DNA of 7,153 nucleotides, taken from contig JAAFHI010000158.1 of NCBI GenBank assembly GCA_013298335.1, positions 1 through 7,153 on the forward strand, in the 5' to 3' direction. Below, piece after piece: positions 1 to 5,091 of this stretch. The notes under the pieces were generated by a model. That model made no database searches and was not told the origin of the DNA. It saw nothing but the letters and a program-made list of their open reading frames with translations. This DNA is from Actinomycetota bacterium. Lineage in GTDB: Bacteria > Acidobacteriota > Blastocatellia > Chloracidobacteriales > Chloracidobacteriaceae. The translations under genes were made by a program, and so were the position numbers. Position 1 is the stretch's first letter; each line of letters starts with the position of its first letter.

Positions 1-2419
1 TCGTTCGTTCCTGAAGCGGCCCGGTTTCGCGGTCGTCGCGATTCTGACGCTCGCCATCGGCATCGGCGCGAACACGACCATTTTCAGTGTCGTCAACGCG
101 GTGCTCTTCAAACCGCTGCCGTTCGCGAATCCGGAGCGGCTCGTGATCGTCGGAAAAGGACGCATCGCGACGCCGGGGGATTTGAATTCGGTTTCATTTC
201 CGGATTTCGACGATTTCCGGGCCCGGAATCACTCCTTTGAACATCTCGCGGCCTATTATCTGCGCGGAGCCATCGTGAACGACGGCGATCGCGCAACCCG
301 CGTCCGGGCGGCGAGCGTTTCGGCCAACCTGTTTTCCGTGCTGGGGGTACAACCTTCAAACGGTCGCGCCTTCCTCCCGGAAGAAGAAAAAAGCGGCAAG
401 GGACGGGTTGTCATTCTGAGTCAGGGATTTCGCGACCGGCGGTTTGGTCCCGGCGCCGATGTCATCGGGAAAAAACTGGACATCAGCGGCACGCCGTTCG
501 ACATCGTCGGCGTCATGCCGGCTGGATTCCGGTTTCCCTACGATGCCGAACAGGTCGAGATGTGGATCAGCATCGGCTCCGAAGCCGAACCGCTCGAGGG
601 AGGCCCGGCCCTGACCGAGCAACGGGGCAATCAATTCCTGACCGCCATCGGACGCCTCAAACCCGGCGTCACGAAGCAACAGGCCGAGGCGGACCTCGGG
701 TCCGTCGCGGCGGAACTTGCCAGACAGTTTCCTGAAACGAACCGGGAGTCCACCGCGCGGATACGTTCGCTTGACGAAACCCTGACCGGCGAGGTCCGTC
801 CGGCGCTGCTGGTGATGTTCGGCGCGGTCGGATTCGTTCTCCTGATTGCCTGCGCCAACATCGTTGGGCTTCAGCTTGCCCGCGTCGCCGGACGCCGCAA
901 GGAATTCGCGGTCCAGGCGGCGCTCGGCGCGGGACGCGGAGACCTGGTCCGAAAACTTCTGGCTGAAAACCTGATCGTGGCGCTGCTTGGAGGAACCGCG
1001 GGGACCGTGCTGGCGATCTTCGGCCTGCGTTTCATGACCAGTGGCGCACCGGGATTTGTCCCCCGCCTCGCCGAAGCCGCCCTCGACCTGCCCACGCTGG
1101 CTTTTTCGTTTGGACTCACGCTGCTGACCGGCATTGGCTTCGGGCTGGCCCTCTCCCTTCAGGGATCGCGAGTGAACCTCAACAGCGCGCTTCGCGAGGG
1201 TGGACACGGCAACACCGGGAAGCGCCAGACCCTGCGCGGCATTCTCGTGGTCGGACAGGTCGCCGTCGCCGTCATGCTCCTGATCGGAGCGACCCTGATG
1301 ATTCGGAGTTTCACGCGTCTGATGGCGGTCGAGACGGGGTACCGCACGGATCACCTTTTGACGATGCGCGTGTCGCTGCCCGACAACTACTACGGTTCTC
1401 CGCCGCTGGTCGCCGCCTTTCACGAACGGTTGATCGACGCCGTCGGCAAAACCCCCGGAGTGAAGGACTACACAACGGTCACGCCGATTCCTTTCAGCGG
1501 CGATGACTTCTACGTCGGATTCGCGGTCGAGGGCCGCCCGACGACTCCGGAAGCCCCGTTTCCAAATATTTCGGCGGTGCGCCTCGTGGGTCCGAACTAC
1601 TTCAAAACCATGAACACGACCATCCGACGGGGCCGCGACTTCAACGAGCGTGATCGCGGAAATGCGCGGGAAACCATCATCATCAACGAAACCGCGGCCC
1701 GAATGTACTTCGCGAACGAAGACCCCATCGGCAAGCGGATCAACCCGAGCATTGCGGTCGAACCCGGCCCGCCGCACATGCGCGAAGTCGTGGGCATCGT
1801 TGCCGATTCGCGGCGGAATTCCCTGAGCGAGGACAACCGTCCGGAAATTTTCATTCCGATTGCCCAGCTCCCGGCGCTCGGCTCGTTTTCAATCGTGGCG
1901 CGCACGGAAGGAGACCCGATGCTGTCCGCCGGACAGATCCGCGACGACATCGCCCGCATCGACGCCACCATTCCGGTCAGCGCGGTCAGGACTTTCGACG
2001 ACCTCGTCCACCGGTCGGCGGCGCAACCGCGTTTCGTCACCTACCTGCTCGGATTCTTCGGAGGAGTGGCGCTGTTGCTGACGAGCATCGGGTTGTACGG
2101 CATCGTTTCCACCTCCGTCACCAACCAAACCCGCGAAATCGGTATCCGCATGGCGCTCGGCGCGCAAATCGACCAGGTCCTGCGACTGGTATTGCGCCAG
2201 GGACTCACCCTGACAGTCATCGGCCTGGTCATCGGTCTGACTGGGGCATTTTTCCTGAATCGGCTCATGGTCAGCCTGCTCTTCAACGTCAGCCCGACCG
2301 ACCCGCTGACCTATTTCTGCGTTCCGGCGCTTCTTTCACTGGTCACCCTCGTGGCCTGCTGGATTCCCGCGCGTCGCGCGTCGAAAACCGACCCGATGAT
2401 CGCGTTAAGACACGAATAG
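1..2419 (+). CDS. ADOP-type duplicated MacB/FtsX-family permease, 5'-partial (permease 1)
   Basis: Inner-membrane permease subunit of the MacB/FtsX superfamily; substrate unknown. The reading frame is open from base 2, giving 805 visible residues up to TAG at 2417-2419. By alignment with permease 2, about 12 N-terminal residues lie upstream of the window, so the GTG at 101 is not the true start. In visible-residue numbering: helix 1 at about 8-35 (RPGFAVVAILTLAIGIGANT), first MacB-like periplasmic domain about 36-268 (contains IVGVMPAGFRFP), helices about 270-295, 319-345 and 366-388, helix about 413-437 opening the second half, second periplasmic domain about 440-680, and last FtsX domain with helices about 681-704, 735-758 and 770-791. 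The second half has the intact cytoplasmic motif REIGIRMALGA; the first half has a weaker version, KEFAVQAALGA. The tail PARRASKTDPMIALRHE is typical of ADOP proteins. No ATPase gene is adjacent within the window. Family assignment is firm; physiological role is unknown. Confidence 0.93.
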   Translation, partial: RSFLKRPGFAVVAILTLAIGIGANTTIFSVVNAVLFKPLPFANPERLVIVGKGRIATPGDLNSVSFPDFDDFRARNHSFEHLAAYYLRGAIVNDGDRATRVRAASVSANLFSVLGVQPSNGRAFLPEEEKSGKGRVVILSQGFRDRRFGPGADVIGKKLDISGTPFDIVGVMPAGFRFPYDAEQVEMWISIGSEAEPLEGGPALTEQRGNQFLTAIGRLKPGVTKQQAEADLGSVAAELARQFPETNRESTARIRSLDETLTGEVRPALLVMFGAVGFVLLIACANIVGLQLARVAGRRKEFAVQAALGAGRGDLVRKLLAENLIVALLGGTAGTVLAIFGLRFMTSGAPGFVPRLAEAALDLPTLAFSFGLTLLTGIGFGLALSLQGSRVNLNSALREGGHGNTGKRQTLRGILVVGQVAVAVMLLIGATLMIRSFTRLMAVETGYRTDHLLTMRVSLPDNYYGSPPLVAAFHERLIDAVGKTPGVKDYTTVTPIPFSGDDFYVGFAVEGRPTTPEAPFPNISAVRLVGPNYFKTMNTTIRRGRDFNERDRGNARETIIINETAARMYFANEDPIGKRINPSIAVEPGPPHMREVVGIVADSRRNSLSEDNRPEIFIPIAQLPALGSFSIVARTEGDPMLSAGQIRDDIARIDATIPVSAVRTFDDLVHRSAAQPRFVTYLLGFFGGVALLLTSIGLYGIVSTSVTNQTREIGIRMALGAQIDQVLRLVLRQGLTLTVIGLVIGLTGAFFLNRLMVSLLFNVSPTDPLTYFCVPALLSLVTLVACWIPARRASKTDPMIALRHE

Positions 2420-2533
2420 TCTTGGGAGTCTGGTGCGTCTTGGGAGTCTTGGGAGTCTCGGGAGTCTCGGGAGTCACAGACTGATCTGTTTTCGACTCCC
2501 AAGACGCACCAGACGCCCAAGACTCCCCAGACT
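2418..2533. repeat. Intergenic inverted-repeat element A built of 9-bp units
   Basis: This element fills the gap between permeases 1 and 2. Left arm 2418-2475 is 58 nt: six 9-bp units plus AGTC. The units in order are AGTCTTGGG, AGTCTGGTG, CGTCTTGGG, AGTCTTGGG, AGTCTCGGG, AGTCTCGGG. The core 2476-2493 is ACAGACTGATCTGTTTTC. Right arm 2494-2533 is 40 nt and reads, as reverse complement, AGTCTGGGG, AGTCTTGGG, CGTCTGGTG, CGTCTTGGG, AGTC. Bases 2428-2448 are a perfect 21-bp inverted match to 2494-2514, extending to 2418-2448 / 2494-2524 with a single mismatch. The left end overlaps the last two bases of the upstream TAG stop, and the right end lies 5 nt before the AGGAGG of permease 2. No protein is credible here. 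A long transcript hairpin in several alternative registers is possible; function is not known. Confidence 0.9.
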
Positions 2534-2538
2534 TCTTC

Positions 2539-2544
2539 AGGAGG
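2539..2544 (+). promoter_or_regulatory. Shine-Dalgarno of permease 2
   Basis: AGGAGG with a 7-nt A/T-rich spacer (TTTAAAA) before ATG at 2552 fixes the start of permease 2. It sits immediately outside the 3' arm of element A, so folding of the element would not bury it directly but could affect ribosome access. Confidence 0.85.
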
Positions 2545-2551
2545 TTTAAAA

Positions 2552-4960
2552 ATGGATTCGCTTCTCAAGGATTTTCGCATCGCGTTTCGTTCGTTCCTGA
2601 AGCGGCCCGGCTTCGTCGCCGTGGCGGTCTTCACGCTCGCGCTCGGCATCGGCGCCAACACGGCGATCTTCAGCGTGGTGGACGCCGTCCTGCTCAAGGG
2701 GCTTCCCTATCCCGACGCCGACCGGCTGGTCGAAATCCGGGAAGTCAACGACATTGGCAGAAAAATCAATCTCGCCGAGCCGAATTTCAACGATCTGCGC
2801 GAACAGAGTCGCGGATTCGAATCCCTCGCGGAATACGGCGGCGGGTCGGTCATCGTGACCGGCGGCGCGGAGCCGGCGCGGGCGATGACCTTTTACGTCA
2901 CGGGCGATTTCTTTCGGACCGTCGGCGTCCAGCCGTATCTCGGACGGTTCTTTCTTCCCGAGGAATCGCGCTTCGGCGGCCAGCCGGTCGCGGTCGTGAG
3001 CCACGGGTTCTGGCAACGGATGCTCGGCGGACGCACCGATTTCACCGGCGTGAAACTGGACGTCGACGGCGTCGTCTGTCCGGTCGTGGGCGTCATGCCG
3101 CCGGGTCTCGGATTTCCCCAGCAATGCGAAGTCTGGGTTCCCCGCGAAATCGACGGGCCGCAGAAATCCCGCACCGCCCACAACTTCAAGGCCATCGGGC
3201 GATTGAAAGCCGGCACGTCCGCCGCGCAGGCGCAGGCCGAAGCGACCACGATCGCGCGGCAACTGCGCGCGCAGTACGGCCAGGGAACCGACGCGGCGGA
3301 TTTCGCCGTCGTTCCCGCCAAAGACCTCATGACCGGACAGGTCCGCGAGGGGCTGCTCATCATCGCCGCGGCGGTCACGTTTCTGCTGCTCATCGCCTGC
3401 GCCAACGTAACGAACCTGCTGTTGGCGCGGCTCGGAAGCCAGGCCACCGAAATCGCCGTCCGGACCGCACTCGGCGCGACCCGCCTGCGGCTCGCCCGGC
3501 AGTACGTCGTGGAAAACCTGATTCTGACGCTCATGGCCGCCGCCGGTGGCCTCGCCATGTCGTGGTGGGGCGTGGATGTTCTGCGCTATCTCAATCAGGG
3601 GAACCTGCCGCGCGGCGAAGACATCGCGCTCAACTTCCGAACCTTTGCCTTCACGCTCGGGCTGTCGGTGTTCGTCGCCGTCGTCCTGAGCATCATTCCG
3701 GCCATTCAGGCATCGGGCGCGGACCTCGTCACCCGACTCAAACAGGCGGGCAACACCGCCGGGGCGTCGCGCCAGCGCAACCGCTCGCGGACCGTGCTCG
3801 TCACCACGCAGGTCGCGCTGACACTGACGCTGCTCGTGGGCGCGGGTCTGCTCATTCGCGGCTTTGCAAAACTCATCGAAATTGATCCCGGCTTCCGTCC
3901 CGAGCGGGCCTTCGCGATGACACTCTCGCTTCCCTCTTCACTGGACAAGAGCCAGGAGCCGCGCCTCCTCAACTTCCACCGGCAACTGCTGGAGCGCGTG
4001 TCCGGACTGCCGAACGTCGCCAGCGCGGGGGGCATTTCCGACCTGCCGATGTCGAACGGCGGTGCCAACGGACGCTTCCTGAAAGACAACAATCCGGCCC
4101 TGCAAGGCGACGCGAATTACCGACTGGCCAGCGCCGGATACTTCCCGGCCATGGGCATCCCGCTGCTGCGCGGTCGGCTGTTCAATGCCACCGATTCCGA
4201 AAACGCGCCGCCCGCCGCTGTCATCAGCCAGTCGCTCGCCAAACGCTACTGGCCTGATGAAGACCCCATCGGACGCACCATTCAGTTCGGCAACATGGAC
4301 GGCGACACGCGTCCGATGACCATCGTCGGCGTCGTCGGCGACATCCGCGAGGACGGCCTCGATCAGCCGGTCGGCGAAACCATCTACGGCCACTCGATGC
4401 AGCGGCCCCAGTGGTGGCAGGTGTCGAATCTGTCCATCGTGGTACGGACCACCTCCGCGCCGAACGCCCTGATTCCCGCGATGCGCGACATCGTCCGGTC
4501 GCTCGACCCCAACGTGCCGCTCAAGTTCAAGACGGTTTCGGAAATCTATTCGTCCTCGCTCGACACGCGCCGGTTCAGCCTCGTCATCTTCGCGGCCTTC
4601 TCAGTCGTGGCGCTGCTGCTTGCGATGACCGGCGTCTACGGCGTGGTCTCGTATCTGGTCACGCAGCGCCGCCGCGAAATCGGCATCCGCCTCGCGCTCG
4701 GGGCCAATCGTGAAGCCATCCTCGGCCTCGTCATCCGCCAGGGCATGCGCCCGACCATCTTCGGCATTTCGCTCGGACTGATCTCGTCGTACCTACTCGC
4801 CCGCGCCATGCGGAGCCTGCTTTTCGGCGTCAGTCCGACCGATCCGATCACCTTCGGCGCGGTCGCGGGACTCCTCGCCGCCGTCGCCCTGCTCGCCTGC
4901 TGGCTCCCGGCGCGGCGCGCGTCGAAAGAAGATCCGCTGGTGGCACTCAGACATGAATAG
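2552..4960 (+). CDS. ADOP-type duplicated MacB/FtsX-family permease, complete (permease 2)
   Basis: A complete 802-residue inner-membrane permease; substrate unknown. The ATG start is supported by a strong AGGAGG 7 nt upstream and by the short basic N-terminus leading into helix 1. Predicted layout: helix 1 about 20-48 (KRPGFVAVAVFTLALGIGAN), periplasmic MacB-like domain 1 about 50-265 (VVGVMPPGLGFP), helices about 267-293 (LLLIACANVTNLLLA), 318-347 and 366-389, fifth helix about 414-438 (LLVGAGLLIRGF), periplasmic domain 2 about 440-670 (IVGVVGDIRED), then helices about 675-703, 732-758 and 766-790. Cytoplasmic motifs EIAVRTALGA and REIGIRLALGA follow the second and sixth helices. In MacB-type permeases this region faces the ATPase, so an ATPase encoded elsewhere may be the partner. 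It lacks the extra N-terminal prefix domain seen in some ADOP proteins. It ends PARRASKEDPLVALRHE, almost the same as permease 1. Flanked by inverted-repeat elements on both sides. Confidence 0.95.
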   Translation: MDSLLKDFRIAFRSFLKRPGFVAVAVFTLALGIGANTAIFSVVDAVLLKGLPYPDADRLVEIREVNDIGRKINLAEPNFNDLREQSRGFESLAEYGGGSVIVTGGAEPARAMTFYVTGDFFRTVGVQPYLGRFFLPEESRFGGQPVAVVSHGFWQRMLGGRTDFTGVKLDVDGVVCPVVGVMPPGLGFPQQCEVWVPREIDGPQKSRTAHNFKAIGRLKAGTSAAQAQAEATTIARQLRAQYGQGTDAADFAVVPAKDLMTGQVREGLLIIAAAVTFLLLIACANVTNLLLARLGSQATEIAVRTALGATRLRLARQYVVENLILTLMAAAGGLAMSWWGVDVLRYLNQGNLPRGEDIALNFRTFAFTLGLSVFVAVVLSIIPAIQASGADLVTRLKQAGNTAGASRQRNRSRTVLVTTQVALTLTLLVGAGLLIRGFAKLIEIDPGFRPERAFAMTLSLPSSLDKSQEPRLLNFHRQLLERVSGLPNVASAGGISDLPMSNGGANGRFLKDNNPALQGDANYRLASAGYFPAMGIPLLRGRLFNATDSENAPPAAVISQSLAKRYWPDEDPIGRTIQFGNMDGDTRPMTIVGVVGDIREDGLDQPVGETIYGHSMQRPQWWQVSNLSIVVRTTSAPNALIPAMRDIVRSLDPNVPLKFKTVSEIYSSSLDTRRFSLVIFAAFSVVALLLAMTGVYGVVSYLVTQRRREIGIRLALGANREAILGLVIRQGMRPTIFGISLGLISSYLLARAMRSLLFGVSPTDPITFGAVAGLLAAVALLACWLPARRASKEDPLVALRHE

Positions 4961-5075
4961 TCTCGGGAGTCTTGAGAGTCTTGAGAGTCTTGAGAGTCTT
5001 GAGAGTCTTGAGAGTCGAAAAACAAATCAGTCTTTGACTCCCAAGACCCACCAGACTCCCAAGACTCCCAAGACT
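4959..5075. repeat. Intergenic inverted-repeat element B built of 9-bp units, core flipped relative to element A
   Basis: This element fills the gap between permeases 2 and 3. Left arm 4959-5016 is 58 nt: AGTCTCGGG, then five identical AGTCTTGAG units (4968-5012), then AGTC. The core 5017-5035 is GAAAAACAAATCAGTCTTT. Right arm 5036-5075 is 40 nt and reads, as reverse complement, AGTCTTGGG, AGTCTTGGG, AGTCTGGTG, GGTCTTGGG, AGTC. It matches the right arm of element A at 37 of 40 positions in direct orientation. The core matches that of element A only as its reverse complement. The arms can pair with about one mismatch per 9 bp, worse around the GGTG unit. The left end again begins inside the TAG stop of the upstream gene. 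Confidence 0.9.
4968..5012. repeat. Five perfect tandem copies of AGTCTTGAG
   Basis: Five identical 9-bp units lie head to tail, followed by a partial copy (AGTC). They form the inner part of the left arm of element B. They differ from the prevailing unit AGTCTTGGG by one G-to-A change at position 8, shared by all five copies. That points to local expansion of one mutated unit by slippage or unequal recombination. Confidence 0.95.
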
Positions 5076-5080
5076 TTTTT

Positions 5081-5084
5081 GGAG
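5081..5084 (+). promoter_or_regulatory. Shine-Dalgarno of permease 3
   Basis: GGAG lies 7 nt before ATG at 5092, the same spacing as for permease 2. It follows the T6 run at the end of element B and supports the chosen start of permease 3. Confidence 0.75.
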
Positions 5085-5091
5085 AAATCAG

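Larger units (their letters stand above)
4959..5080 (+). terminator. Possible intrinsic terminator or attenuator (element B hairpin plus T6)
   Basis: The right arm of element B is followed directly by a run of six T (5075-5080). A long imperfect G+C-rich stem and a U tract have the form of a rho-independent terminator, placed just before the Shine-Dalgarno of permease 3. The equivalent spot in element A reads TTCTTC and lacks the run. The stem has about one mismatch per 9 bp and the loop is 19 nt, so efficiency cannot be judged by eye. The T run may be incidental. Confidence 0.35.

Noticed and set aside
356..1777. Long minus-strand ORF of 473 residues opposite permease 1
   Set aside because: It is an antisense shadow of high-GC coding sequence. 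Its composition is rich in Arg, Gly and Asp with no recognisable domain, and the plus strand has a complete conserved protein.
101..2419. GTG at 101 as the start of permease 1
   Set aside because: The frame is open back to base 2 and encodes the conserved first membrane helix, matching the N-terminus of permease 2. The GTG is an internal valine codon.
2476..2492. Small hairpin ACAGA-CTGA-TCTGT followed by TTTT as an intrinsic terminator in element A
   Set aside because: The stem is only 5 bp and A/T-rich, and the larger arm pairing would dominate. The matching position in element B does not keep the hairpin.
2418..2533. CRISPR array
   Set aside because: The repeat is 9 bp with no unique spacers between units, and the arms are inverted copies of each other; no cas genes are present.
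2418..5075. Composite transposon or MITE pair carrying permease 2
   Set aside because: No transposase is seen, the outer ends fall at a stop codon rather than in duplicated target sites, and permease 2 resembles its neighbours. Tandem duplication explains the layout better.
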